Positions 48,636-60,153 are shown, counted from the first letter of the stretch. The stretch: 64,000 nucleotides of DNA from Aphrophora alni (GCA_963513935.1 OY740774.1:98463668-98527667), one strand, 5' to 3'. A program made the numbers and translations. Notes: generated by a model not told the origin, from the sequence alone.

Positions 48636-48957
48636 ATTAAATCGAACCCAATACCACAATTTAATAAAACAAACTTTATTTCCTGATGTACATTTCAGTA
48701 ACATAGAGGTTGAGTATTAAACAAACACTAAATCTAAAAATTTATAAAAAGTTGTACAAGTGAGGTTTCATCCCCACTCCTTCCTGTGATTAGTTCAACC
48801 AATGGCATTGAACCAGGTCATAAGACTTTGTCCCTTCCAAGTGTCTGTTTAGTGTTTGTTTAATACTCAACCTCTGAGGATGGTAACTATGTTACTGAAA
48901 TGTACATTAGGAAATAAAGTTTGTTTTATTAAATTGTGGTATTGGGTTTGATTTTAA
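48636..48957. mobile_element. Foldback MITE with hairpin cassette, copy 2
   Basis: Inverted arms of about 95-105 bp (48636-48735 and 48849-48957) carry ACCCAATACCACAATTTAAT, AAACAAACTTTATTTCC and TGTACATTTCAGTAACATAG. The right arm keeps a complete cassette; the left arm has lost about 13 bases from its stem. A near-identical layout is seen at 49638-49798, and a looser one at 31943-32159. Confidence 0.85.
48873..48908 (+). repeat. Dispersed hairpin cassette, copy e
   Basis: CTGAGGATG, stem GTAAC/GTTAC around TAT, then TGAAATGTACATTAGG, followed by GAAATAAAG. Compared with copy d, the stem has a changed base pair (G-C in place of A-T) with pairing kept. Confidence 0.65.
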
Positions 48958-49324
48958 TAGGCATTAATGGTTAATAATAAACAAATAAATTTGTTTTCCC
49001 ACATTTGTATGTACCAGAAAGACTATGTGGATATTTAGTGCATATGACCTATTACACATTTCCTGAAATTAGACAAAAACGTTTTTTCCAAATGTAGTTT
49101 GCCATAAAACTCGAAAAACCATAATATCTCGAAATCGACAAAAACTATTTGTGGTGAAATATGACGACTTATAAGATAAAACAATGCAGGAAACATTACT
49201 TTGAAGGAGGACTTCAAGGATGAAATAGGGTGTCAATATCTTTATAAATAACTGGTCGGAAGTTGCTTAAAAAATTATTTAAACTATTAATTATTTTACA
49301 TTATTGATGTAAAATAAAACTCAC
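48958..49324 (-). other. Intron downstream of the DGK exon
   Basis: This is AT-rich intronic sequence following the donor GTGAGT (49319-49324). No further DGK exon was found by eye in this interval. Frames here are chance. Confidence 0.55.
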
Positions 49325-49528
49325 CTTCCCGCACTGCTTGCATTTTCCTTTCTGCGACCTTCGATGAACCCAATGGTGGTGTATACATGTTTGTTCTCTG
49401 TATTGCCGAACACCTACGTCACGAAATGTTGGTTTACACGTAAACCGCACCCTATCCATAAGAACTCCGATACAGCTAGCGTGAGCGACGATCTTGCATG
49501 CAGAGCATTTCATTCTGGAGCCATGTTT
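49325..49528 (-). CDS. Internal exon of a diacylglycerol kinase (DGK zeta/iota, rdgA-like)
   Basis: DGKs phosphorylate diacylglycerol to phosphatidic acid, ending DAG signalling; the fly member acts in photoreceptors. This 204-bp exon codes 68 residues in frame (phase 0 at both ends). It starts after TTTTTTTTTCTTTCAG and ends before GTGAGT. Residues 8-31 finish the first C1 domain (C8, C11, H16, C19, C31). KPTFRDVGVRQYREQ (32-46) is the usual linker. HHHWVHRR and KGKCKQCGK (50-68) open the second C1 domain (C63, C66). These strings are strongly conserved in type IV DGKs. The Met at residue 6 is not a start; this is an internal exon. The next exon should continue the second C1 (..SKEIVAISCSWC..) at lower coordinates; it was not found, implying large introns. 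Confidence 0.9.
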
Positions 49529-49637
49529 CTGAAAGAAAAAAAAAAGTCATTACATTAACTTGTCATACTTAGGTAGGAAACCAAAGAAATAATAATATCA
49601 AATAAACAAATTATACAAACAATTTAAGTAAAGAAAG

Positions 49638-49798
49638 AAAATTCCCCAAAACCACAATACAACACTAACAACACAAAGACTGTATAGTCATGTTTATTCT
49701 ACCTTATGTACATTTCAATAACACTGTTATCATCTTCAGAGGTACAAACTAAACAGTGTTTGTGTTGTTAGTAATTTATTGTGGATTTGGGGAATTTT
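49638..49798. mobile_element. Foldback MITE with hairpin cassette, copy 3
   Basis: Arms start AAAATTCCCCAAA.CCACAATA and include ACTAACAACACAAA, about 40 bp each, inverted. The loop is a complete cassette (49707-49745). It lies 110 bases upstream of the DGK exon acceptor, inside the gene's intron. Confidence 0.85.
49707..49745 (-). repeat. Dispersed hairpin cassette, copy d
   Basis: This is the best full copy. In cassette sense: GTACCTCTGAAGATG, stem ATAAC/GTTAT around AGT, then TGAAATGTACATAAGG. GTAC on the two sides can also pair, giving an outer stem around the boxes. Confidence 0.7.
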
Positions 49799-50778
49799 AT
49801 TTAATTGTATATTCACTATAGTGCTCTAGTTATTCAATCTATAGTATCTAGTGAAACAATTTAATGAAAAAATATAATGTTTAGTTTTAAGCTATATACT
49901 GTGCGAGTCAACTAAAGTGTTACAACTATTTTTGAAACTGGTATACAAAATATTAACACAAGGTACATTAAGTGGGGAAATTCCTTTAATTTTTTGTACA
50001 AATAAAATTACGGTGAACAATTTGCAGAAAAATGTAATGTATATTTAAAAGAATCATATTTTTGACAATACAGAGATATCTAAATGAACACAGAGTTGAA
50101 AAGTTGAAAAGAAATTACGTGGAACAACGTTTTGCTTAGCGTTCTGTCCGTTAGTGAAATTAAAGAAAAAACTAATAACAAAAGAAGTCAACATTTTGAT
50201 GTTTGGACAATAAGTTTTAATGTAGTTACAAACACATTTTAATTTTGTACGAAACGTTTCTAAATGACGTCCATTTTAAGTATTTGATCCCGAATGTCAA
50301 AAAGGTGAAAACTATTTAAAATTATTACCTCCGGGCATAAATAAATTAAAATGATGACCACCAATTAATACTTCAATAAAATTGCAGATGACCTGAATAT
50401 TAGGTAAACATTCTAAATTTATAATCGTAATAAATAGTGCATATAACAGTTGATTAAAATTTAACAGCTGACCTAATTGCAATCATTCTATTTTGTTCCT
50501 TTATAGTTTAAAAAAAGATTGATATAAATTTGTTATAAATATAAATAGTTTTTCATTTCTATATTTTTTTTTTATACAAATAAAAGATAGTTTGGTTCTT
50601 TAAACGAAAAATACAGCAACTTGTTTTTTTCTCTTTATATCTGTAATATATTTTAGTGATAGTATATAGATTTTGATAATGACATTATTTCGAAACAAGT
50701 GAAAAATAATCGTAAAGATAAACGCTGAAGATTTTACTTAATATAGGAAGTTTTATAGAGACAACTCGCTTCGCTCTT
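49799..50778. other. Non-coding stretch, probably DGK intron
   Basis: AT-rich with no recognisable exon or repeat. Confidence 0.4.
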
Positions 50779-50946
50779 TGGGGCTTAGCCGCCCTTAATC
50801 CTGCGGATTTTTATTTAAGGGGCCATCTAAAGAAACTTGTATACAACATCCCTATGGATACATTGCGAGATCAGTGCGCGAGAATTATGAATGGGATTGA
50901 CAGAATTCATCAAACACTAGGTATCTTTATAGAGTGGGGCAGTTAA
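50779..50946 (+). pseudogene. Mariner/Tc1-like DDE transposase C-terminal relic
   Basis: The frame WGLAALNPADFYLRGHLKKL, then VY..(I)PMDTL and a helix-like tail ending at a stop, matches the conserved WPPRSPDLNP.DFFLWG.LK..VY tail of a mariner/Tc1-like transposase family common in insects. The Pro-Asp-Leu of the motif is altered (AL-N-P-A-D), and nothing of the upstream transposase is left. The Asp at residue 10 is probably the third catalytic acid. Confidence 0.75.
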
Positions 50947-51795
50947 TGTGAAGGCATCTGTATGCATGCACCGTGATTGAATGCCGCCAATTCGAACAGC
51001 TTCTTTAGTTTATTTTTTAATGTTTTGTTTCCATCCAGTAAGTAAAAATGTAATTTTAGGCCTCTTTAATATTACATTTATATAATAAAAAATTGTATTC
51101 ACAATTAAAACAATTTATTTACTGAACATCAAATCAGCTGTTATTATTTAAACATAGAGTCACCTGTTGTAGACAGTTGGAACTAATGTTTTTAGTTATC
51201 ATTTAAGATTTTTTGATTGTCGTTTAAAAAGGAAATAATTTGTCTCTTATAAATATATTTTAAAATAACGAATTTCCAGATATTTGACGTTAAAAAGTTA
51301 AATGACCGCCATTTTGAAATGAGAAAAGGAAATTGATTGATTATTTTTCTCAAATTGGGTTTTTATAACACTAAATAACATGTGCAATTTAAACCTAATT
51401 TTTTAAATTATTAAATGAAATTTTGTTTTTTTTCTTACGTTAGAAAATCCACCATTTTAGTTATTAAAAACAAAAATAATAAAATTCGACGTATTAAGTA
51501 CTGAAGAAACAAAAGGCGGCAGAAAGACAAATATTAATAATAAAAATCAACTAAAAGCAGATATTTCCACGAAAACTCTTAACAATTACACAACGTCCTA
51601 AAAAAAAAGTACACTATACAATAGACCTTGCAGATTATTTGAAGCAGTATTATTAATTAATTATAAAATACTGTAGTGGGAAAAGATATTCACTAAATTA
51701 AAACGCTGTAAAAGCTTTTATATGAATAACTTATTGCCACTTGAACGAATAACTTCCAAAGAATAACGCTCTCTCCAGCACAAACAAGTTACAGG
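50947..51795. other. AT-rich non-coding stretch, nothing recognised
   Basis: No gene, tandem or foldback structure. Confidence 0.45.
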
Positions 51796-52035
51796 TTTTG
51801 ATGAAATTTGTCATGTACCCAGATTGAGATATATCTCGAGATTTTGTTTTTAATTGTATCTGGGATTCTTATAGATTATTATCAAATTTGGTATCTGGTC
51901 AGATTTGAGATTTATCTCGAGTATTTTATGAATTTAGAATCTTATAGATTTTGATAAAATTTACTGTGTCCAGATTGGGGATATGTCTTGAGATTTTGTC
52001 TTAATTTGGATTCTTATTGATTTGATAATATTTTC
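51796..52035. repeat. Degenerate tandem repeat, about 70-85-bp unit, three copies
   Basis: Units contain CAGATT.GAGAT.T.TCTCGAG, ATTTTGT..TAATT, GGATTCTTATAGATT and GAT.AAATTT, repeated three times with indels. Non-coding. Confidence 0.65.
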
Positions 52036-53048
52036 CTACAGTAAAGCCTTTAAAGATTTGAAACAACGTACTTTATGCCATTTTCCTAAAAACCCTGTGA
52101 CGGTAGTTATAGGTAAACTATTATAGGTAAATTAATTTTACCAGATAACTTTAAAGGATAAATTTCAGCTATACTGTTTTCAAAATTTGAAATATTGATG
52201 TTCCATACTAGCGATACAAATCAAGTAAAAGAAAATTACGCTTTAGGCTAGTAATTATTCTCAAAAATGAAACTGAATCTAAACGGTGTTATTGAAAGTC
52301 AATTTCAATAAAATAAGATTTGTATATAACAATAGTTCATAACAAAAGTGAAATAACTTTAAGATCTTAATACTTGGAGAAAAAATAGGTATTTAGATAA
52401 AAAATAGAAAAAAATTTAAAAAATAGGTTTTAATAAAAAATTTCGGAATAAATGACATGGGGGAGTTTTATTCCGTTTCCCATAAGAAATATATAAGTAT
52501 CATAAAGACAGTTTAGGGTGGAAGGCTACAAATATTGTTTTGTTAACTGGCGTGTGTGTGTGAAGGTTTATAAAATGTTTTCAGATAGTATATACTGCAA
52601 TTTATGATAAAAGGTTTTTATTTCCCTATCGGAAGTGTAGGAGCTCAGGGGAATTTGCATAGTGCAGGCCTTTAAATATTCTAATTTAATTAGGTGGCCT
52701 GCTTTTGTTCATAAATTATTAGCGAGGTGCTTGGAACGATCCAATGAGTTGGAAAATAATCCAAGCGTAACTAATTTTGGAAAAGGTATTGCTTTAAAAT
52801 GAAATAAAATTCAGGACAAATTGAACAACGTTTCCAGCTAAATAATGAAAATATCATGATTAGTGTGAAGGGTTATTTACTTCCAATATTGTTTTCTAAT
52901 TAAATACATAATTTTTACGAAATATATTGAAAATATAATATTCATTTTAATGTTTTAATTTAAATTTATATTTCATAGAACTTATTAAAAAAAAAAAAGA
53001 AAGATTAGCTTGTTGTTTGGATATACTTTATATATTGTATGTTTATTT
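52036..53048. other. AT-rich non-coding stretch, nothing recognised
   Basis: No gene or structured repeat. Confidence 0.45.
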
Positions 53049-53831
53049 ACTTTTATAAACACTTATAGATTCCAAATTAGTATTTCCAAATTTGAGTTAA
53101 ATAACATTTTTTTATGAAACTTCCTAGGTTATAAATTAATAATACCAAATTTTAGTTAAAAATTACTTTCATGGAAACTTCCTATATTACAAATTAATAA
53201 TTCCAAATATTAGTTAAATACCTACTTTTATGAATACGTCATAGATAACAAATTAATAATTCCAAATTTTAGTTAAACAACTACTTTTATGAAAACTTCC
53301 TACATAACAAATTAATAATTCCAAATTTTATTTACAAATTTACTTTTATGGAAACTTCCTAGATAACAAATTAATATTTCCAAATTTGAGTTAACTAACC
53401 ACTTTTATGAAAACTTCCTAGATAACAAATTAATAAATCCAAATTTAAGTTAACCAACCACTTTTATGAAAACTTAATAGAATATCAAATTAATAATTCC
53501 AAATTTAAGTTAACCAACCACTTTTATGAAAACTTCATAGAGATAACAAATTAATAATTCAAAATTTGAGTTAACTACTTTTATGAAAATTTCCTAGAAT
53601 AACAAATTAATTGTTCCAAATTTGAGTTAACCTACTACTTTTATGAAAAATTCCTAGATAACAAATTAATAATTCCAAATTTGAGTTAACCAACTACTTT
53701 TATGAAAACTTCCTAGATAACAAATTAATAATTCCAAATTTGAGTTAAACAACTACTTTTATAAACACTTCTAGATTACAAATTAGTAATTCCAAATTTG
53801 AGTTAAATAACTTCTTTTATGAAAACTTCCT
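53049..53831. repeat. 59-bp tandem array, about 14 copies
   Basis: The unit is ACTTTTATGAAAACTTCCTA, then GATAACAAATTAATAATTCC, then AAATTTGAGTTAACCAACT. Unit lengths are 58-60 bp. The central units (53460-53760) are most alike and the edge units most diverged, as expected if expansion occurs in the middle. No ORF. Confidence 0.93.
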
Positions 53832-54899
53832 ATATTTATTATAATGGATTAACAAACCGATGTCTTGTTTTATGGGGAATTGTTTTCAGGCCCCCTGAGT
53901 CTAAAATGTGTTCTTTTTGAAATGTGATGTGTTGTCAGTTTGTCTGTTTTATGTACAGAGCTCTACAGTTCAATCAAATATAAAAGTTTTAAAAAATTAG
54001 TACGTAAGCATATTTTGATTATATTTTGTGACCTTTTCATTAATTCGATAATTCAAATATAGCTGAAGTGTTCCGCCAAGGACCTAAACAAACTTATTGG
54101 TCGTAATCTATTACAAAATTCCGGTTTGTGAGTTGTCGGTAAGCAATAACAAAAATTGGTTGTTGTAAAAGAGGTCATTTTTCAAAATTGACTCCACCGA
54201 TGTCACTAAAAATTTATTAAAATGTGAAAATTAATGGCCCAAACCTGCGTTCTAAATAGCAAGTAAAAAATATATATTTATTGGTTAATATTTTATATAT
54301 GAATAGGTACGCGTGAAAATTTGTGCAATGTTTCTGTACAGTATTTTACTTATGAAAAAGTTCCATCTAACTTATATTTCTGAGAAAACATCAAATCAAT
54401 TTCGATTAATTTCACCGTATTCGAAAAACTAAAAATTAAAGTACGGTCTTGTTGTGGTTACAATACTAATAGATTTCGATAACTGTTTTCGTCCTCTTAA
54501 ATTAAATACAATTGAGTAGAGAGAAGTTGTAGACTAATAAAGAATCCAACATTGTTGTACAGCAAAAATCTGTAATACATATAAGTCTAAAAAATAAAGG
54601 ATATATAAAAACACAAACACATGTCTACTGTGGGAGTGTCACCACTACGTATTCAGAAATGCTGGCATCATAAAGTTTTATGCCGTAGAAAAATCCTTTT
54701 CCTGCCACAAAAGAAACACCACCTAGAGAATTCATGTGTGAATTATGCATAGACCGTATTTAAGAATTCTACGTGGTAAAGATAAGGTTCTTTCGTTTTG
54801 TGTTAATCGTAATGTTGAGGGAGAAAAATAGAGAGACTGAAAATGTTTGTTTTGTGATTTTATTCGATTTAAAAAATAACAAAACCCAGCCCTATAATA
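53832..54899. other. Non-coding stretch, nothing firm
   Basis: No gene. The segment 53950-54070 resembles sequence often linked to transposons but could not be assigned. Confidence 0.4.
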
Positions 54900-55600
54900 A
54901 AATTTAATACAAGCGGATCCTCGAAATGTAATGATTTAAAGTTGATTTCTTGAGCCTTGTAGGAAATGCTAGATCATGGAGACTTATCCAGTAGGGTAAG
55001 TTTGTTTAAAACAGTTGTACACAGGTTTTCTGAACTTCGTACATACGTACATCATTACGTTCTAACGTTGCCGGTAGTTGCTGACGAGTTTAGTTAGTAT
55101 GTATATGTTATAAAGTCTTCATTCGCTACGCTCGAATAAGGCCTTGTCGAATATCGTAATTATACGAATGACATTTTTTTGGGGAGGTTAGGTTAGGTTA
55201 GGTTAGGTTAGGTTAGGTTAGGTTAGGTTAGATTAGGTTAGGTTAGGTTTGGTTAGGTTAGGTTAGGTTAGGTTAGGTTAGGTTAGGTTAGATTAGGTTA
55301 GGTTAGATTAGGTTAGGTTAGGTTAGGTTAGGTTAGGTTAGGTTAGGTTAGGTTAGGTTAGGTTAGGTTAGGTTAGGTTAGGTTAGGTTAGGTTAGGTTA
55401 GGTTAGGTTAGGTTCATTTATGTAATTCGGTGTTTTATTAGTTGAACAACACACGAGATATTAACAAAAAATGTTTAAAATGGCCGCCATTTTCACGTTT
55501 TAAATTAGATTTTTCTTAATTTTAGTAGGGTTCAATATGAGCACACTGTCATTATTATCTTGCATAAAATTTCATTTTCCTATCATAATTTGTACGCCAC
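54900..55600. repeat. Repeat family T, copy III, with TTAGG array
   Basis: Family landmarks are GTTGATTTCTTGAGCCTTGTAGGAAATG, the palindromic ATTCGCTACGCTCGAAT, ATATCGTAATTATACGAAT, then the array at 55185-55414, then TTGAACAACACACGAGATAT, GTTTAAAATGGCCGCCATTTT and GCATAAAATTTCATTTTCCTATC. Order and spacing match copies I and II, apart from the array. Confidence 0.65.
55185..55414. repeat. Interstitial telomere-type array (TTAGG)46
   Basis: 230 bp of TTAGG units with a few variants (TTAGA three times, TTTGG once). It sits at the central variable site of repeat family T, not at a chromosome end. Confidence 0.95.
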
Positions 55601-57230
55601 TATTATTCTTATGTACAGACATACAATATCAACACCAGTAGTTTGGGGAAACGATGACAACTAATTTGAAGCTATCAAAGTCGTTACAGCTGAATAAAGG
55701 CAGGGTTTCAGATAAATAATCAATTTCGTGCTCAAAATGTGCTCTATCAAATGAAATCGCTAAACAGTATTTGCTACAACATTTACGTAAGAAATGGAGT
55801 TTTTCATATTCACTTGTCACCTATTGTGATCTAACCGTGATGCGAGAACAGTTCATGTTACTGGACTTTCGCTCATCGTGGACATGGTAAGTCATGAACA
55901 AGAACACGTAGCCCAATTTGTGTCTTTTGGAGACCAAATGTGTTGCTGCTGTCTTCGATAACTCAAGAACCGCCATTTTGTAATACGTTTCATTTGGGTC
56001 ATTAGAGACTACACTTGATCAAAAGGGCCACAATATCCCCACTTATCAAACTTGATTTAAATAGGTCCACGCATATGGACTGTAGAGGATTTCACACGCG
56101 ATAGACGACAGACATACAGGGATCAGTCGAAAATTCATAATTTTGGTTTTAATGGACATCAAAGCAGATTAAGTAACGAGAAACTAAAAATATAATGAAT
56201 TCATTTTGAGTATCCAGGTCACTATTATTTTAAAATAGTTGACGTCCCGGTAGCCAAAAGCTGTACAGCTAAACGTACTTTTAATGTAATATGTGTTTTG
56301 TGTAAATAATTTTAGTGTTTGACGACATCGGTTGAGTAATATATTTATGTTGTGTCTGAAGATGGGATAAAAGTCCCGAAACGCGCCACTAAAACAAAAA
56401 AAGTCACTTGACTGAAACAAGGTAAGAAACTTTATTTTAAAAATATAAAATATAATTCACACAACCCCTTAAACAGTAAAGTAAGCAATAAAGCATCCTT
56501 AAACACCCTGGATATTTTATCGCAAGGAATAAAGGTTGTTAGACAGGATCAATATTTCAATAGGTCTCTAATTACAAGGGAAATGGAGTCTAGCGGTCGG
56601 TGACGTGACTCCAATGTTTTATGTATGAGTAGTAGCAATCCTGTCACTCCTGAATGTATTATTTATAAAGGATACGAAGAACAGTCCATTATATACAGAT
56701 GGCCTTTGCCTTTGTCATTGTCAAAGTATTTGAATGTCAAATACGTTTTTCCTATCCTGCTTTTCTTAAACGTCGTACAAAGGCTTCCAGCGGAATTTTA
56801 CAAATAGAATTCAGTTTTTATATTTCTTTGTTGTTAAAATGATATTTCTGAATTGAAATATCTAGTATCAGGTTGTTACATGTGTGATATGACCAAGCCT
56901 GGTGCAGAGCTTGTCTCTTAGTTAAATATAATGAAACTAAATATCGTCATTAAATTTGTTGTTAAAAAACTCTGTACAGAAGCGGATGATACAAGAGAAA
57001 CAATATGCACGATGATTAACGGATATTATGCTAACACTATAAGTAAAATTAAAAAAATCTTTAAATGGGGAAAATTCCATACTTTTTTTTATGTCATTTA
57101 AAAATGTTTATATTCCATTATGTTTGCTTATAGTCTAACTGGATTGTTAATAATTAATTACTATTTAATTACCTTGTTTGAGGTGTTAACGTCGAACAAT
57201 CCTTAATTGTAGTTTACACTATCTTATATG
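55601..57230. other. Non-coding stretch with hairpin cassette a
   Basis: No supported gene; frames at 55629-55820 and 56184-56420 (minus) lack domains. The segment from 55601 to about 56120 has CCGCCATTTTG- and ACAGACATACA-type phrases typical of old repeats. The cassette at 56355-56386 is listed separately. Confidence 0.4.
56355..56386 (+). repeat. Dispersed hairpin cassette, copy a
   Basis: TCTGAAGATG, stem GGGA/TCCC around TAAAAG, then CGAAACGCGCC. This copy looks most like a hammerhead ribozyme layout but lacks the CTGATGA core. Confidence 0.6.
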
Positions 57231-57261
57231 ACGCGTTTCGACTATTTTTCAGTCATTTTCA
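57231..57261 (-). repeat. Dispersed hairpin cassette, copy h
   Basis: In cassette sense: TTGAAAAT, stem GACT/AGTC around GAAAAAT, then CGAAACGCGTC. The 5' box is decayed, while the stem and 3' box are intact. Confidence 0.5.
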
Positions 57262-57410
57262 AATATAAAAAACACATATAAACACTTAACGACACATATT
57301 AATTCACATTTAAAAACACGATTAAAAACATACATATACGGACGACGCGCGTTGTCAGTGACCGTTCTCGTTGACTCACGATCGTCCATTCAATTAATCC
57401 ATGGTCATTC

Positions 57411-57823
57411 TTCAAGCAGCTATGGGGTTGTACAAAGAAGTCTAACATAAAAAACATACAAAACTTTCAAAATAAGGTGCTCCGATGTATTGTTGATGCA
57501 CTTAAGCATTTCTCCATGGTATATAAGAAATGACAACTTGCATAGGGATTTGAAAATAGATACGGTTAGAGAAGAAATAAAAAAGCAAGCAAGCAAGCAC
57601 AGACATCGCATTGAGCAACATGAGCATCCGGAGATACGCAGATTGATGGATACAACTGGTTTAATTAGAAGACTGAAACGAATAAAACCATTGGACTTAA
57701 TGGACTTTGGACATTAAGGGAGTAGTGACCAATGGGTTATTTTCCCTCAAAGTGTATATATTAATAAATGTAAATTACTAGATGGGTTTGTACTCAGTTG
57801 TAATAATATTTAAAAAAAAATTC
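57411..57823 (+). pseudogene. Non-LTR retrotransposon 3' relic (Jockey-like)
   Basis: The first frame reads QLWGCTKKSN then FQNKVLRCIVDA. After an extra segment of about 11 bases near 57503-57513 the frame shifts and resumes at SPWYIRNDNLHRDL, ending at a stop at 57715-57717. It is the same RT tail as at 18152-18510 but a different copy. A short 3' untranslated region ends in an A run at about 57810-57818, the expected tail of a 5'-truncated insertion. Confidence 0.85.
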
Positions 57824-59020
57824 TTTAAGTCGAAAGAAGCCTGAAATTGAGATACTAAAACTTTTATTTAGGTTTATTTGTTTGGGTTACTTGATTATTT
57901 AGGCCAACTCCTTCAGTGAAAATTTATAAAAAATACGAATTTCAGTTGTGAGACCAAATTTTTTGTTCAATACATTTACGAAAAGATTATGGTAAATGAT
58001 ATCATAAAATAAAGTTTCATTTACGCCTCATAAAAACTAAACTGAATTGTTTCAATTTAGAACTAGAGTGTTTGGCAGGCTCTCTGATGTTTCAATCTGA
58101 ATTGATGATCTGTTTAGTCCAAACCTTTGTTATGGTCCTAGTCTTGTAGGTTACATACCTACTCCATATCTTCTTATTATTTCTCATTTCGAATCCTATT
58201 TAGTTTAAATTAAACAATCATAAAACTACATAGTCTTCTCAACAACTTCCTTAACCAAAATTCACTACCTAACCTCAATCTTTCACAAAACACGAAACGA
58301 AACAATTCTTGTTTAAAACAGCTGATGTTAAACAGAATGCAGAGTAGTCAACTGTAGAAGATATTACTCTATAAAGCTTCAAGCGTTGTATATATAAGCA
58401 TGTTTTGCGAGCTCACTAGAAGCGAATGCATAGAAAAGTGTTTTTAAAGCGTTGCTGTGAAGTAAATGATTTTTTCAACACGTATTTTTTAAATATTATT
58501 TTTTACTTGTCATTTTAAAAAGGAGATATCAGAGATAATCAACTAAAAAACAAAAATTGATATACAATCATAAAATACCTGCCTGACTTCCCTTATTAAA
58601 AAAAAGAAGTTTTTGTTGATCATGTTGATAACGTGGATTGGTTGGTTAACCAAACCTAACCTTAAATTGTTCTTTACAATTATTATTATTATTCTGCTGT
58701 TATTAATGTAAAACTAATTGTAATCGTATTGAATGTTGAAATGTATGAATCTTTAAAAAAACAGTAAGTCGATTTTTTAAGTTAATAGACGTAGTGTAAT
58801 TGAAATGTTTAATCAGTCAGAACTTCAAACTCAGGCCAAAAATTAAAAATTCACCTATACTACGATCGATACATTGGTGAGTTCTAATTATTATGGAAAA
58901 CATCATGATGATGGGTATACTAGTTTATACCCCCTCAGAAGTTTGAATTGAATTGAATTTTTCTTTCCTCTTTAGGAGATACAAGATACAAGCGGCTATA
59001 ATATATACTTATATCTAAAG

Positions 59021-59021
<1 letters not shown>
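57824..59021. other. AT-rich non-coding stretch, nothing recognised
   Basis: No gene or structured repeat was seen. Confidence 0.45.

Positions 59022-59060
<39 letters not shown>
59022..59060. repeat. (TA)n microsatellite
   Basis: About 19 uninterrupted TA units. Confidence 0.95.
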
Positions 59061-59062
<2 letters not shown>

Positions 59063-59654
59063 CATAATATCTCCATATATCCTAAGTATTTTTAATTGAT
59101 CAGTACAATTTGTTTAATGAATTAACATATCAAAATACTATATATTATGCCACATGAATGAAAAAAACAGGAAAATTGGCAACCCTTTTCGGCAAAGCCA
59201 ATTTTTGGGTTCACCTTCGAAATGCAACAATAAGAGCAAGAGACTGTCCTACCCTATCCTCTCAACTTAAGAATTGATTTCACTATTTAATTCAACTAAT
59301 TCGGTTCTACCCCCATGAAATAAGTTCTTTCTCCCTGTTAAATAACACTGCCATCCTCTCTTAATTTAATATATTGATTTGGATTAAATTATTTAATTAA
59401 ATTAATTAATCGAAGATGTCCTCAGTATTATCATTCTGTAATAACATTCTGAATAAAATTTTCTCAAGAATTGTTTTGTTCCATGAACATTTTTATATCT
59501 GATGGTAAATTAAAAAAAACCTCAGTACATGGTCCAAATAGGTTTTTTAATAAAAAGTCAATCTAGACTCTGGTAAAATGCAATAGTGTTCCCCACGTGA
59601 AGAGACCATACCCACTTTTTTATTAGATAACTAACTTTATACTGTCCTGATATA
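59061..59654. other. Non-coding stretch with one small hairpin
   Basis: AAAATTGGC and GCCAATTTT at about 59172-59203 form a 9-bp stem. No gene. Confidence 0.4.
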
Positions 59655-60153
59655 CCATGTGTCCAAAACGTCCAACCCCTCTTATTTTTTTTATTAATAG
59701 AAATAGACAGATTTGCTTTGGGGAAAGTTTAGATAACCAAAGGAGGAGTTTTTTGAAGTATCAAAATTTTCAACCCTTACCCCCAAAATGGGGTAGTTTG
59801 GGGGTAGGTTAAGAATTTTAAATAGCAACCCCTATTGAGTGATACTTCATTTTAAATGCCTTTAAAAATAAGAATAATGGCGCAAACTAGAGGTCTCTAA
59901 GTTCATCTTACCAAACATAGCGACCAATCAAATTGTAAATGTTAAACTACAAACTCCGGTTGTTTTTATTACATTACAAACTGCTCTATGTTGGTAAAAT
60001 GATGGTAAGAGCCTTACCTTGTTTTTTTAGCTCGGATTAGTTCTTGAAATGGCTACCATTTACTTTTTGGCAGAAATAGATTCTGGACTCAAAAGCTTGT
60101 TGTACATTTCGTAACATTTCCGGTGTAATTATTAACGTAAAATTCACAATTCG
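59655..60153 (-). pseudogene. DDE transposase C-terminal relic with 3' flank
   Basis: On the minus strand the frame ends ITPEMLRNVQQAFESRIYFC, then QKVNGSHFKN and a stop at 60037. This matches the ITPEML.NVQQAFE.RL..C..VNG.HFEH tail seen in mariner/Tc1-like insect transposases. Only about 38 residues are recognisable and the catalytic part is gone. The sequence down to about 59655 (GTGTCCAAAACGTCCAACCC on the plus strand) may be the element's 3' end and terminal repeat; that part is inferred. Confidence 0.65.

Noticed and set aside
56355..56386. Hammerhead ribozyme call for the best cassette
   Set aside because: The layout is similar, but the CTGATGA core is absent (CTGAAGATG instead), so a ribozyme cannot be asserted from sequence; kept only as a hypothesis.
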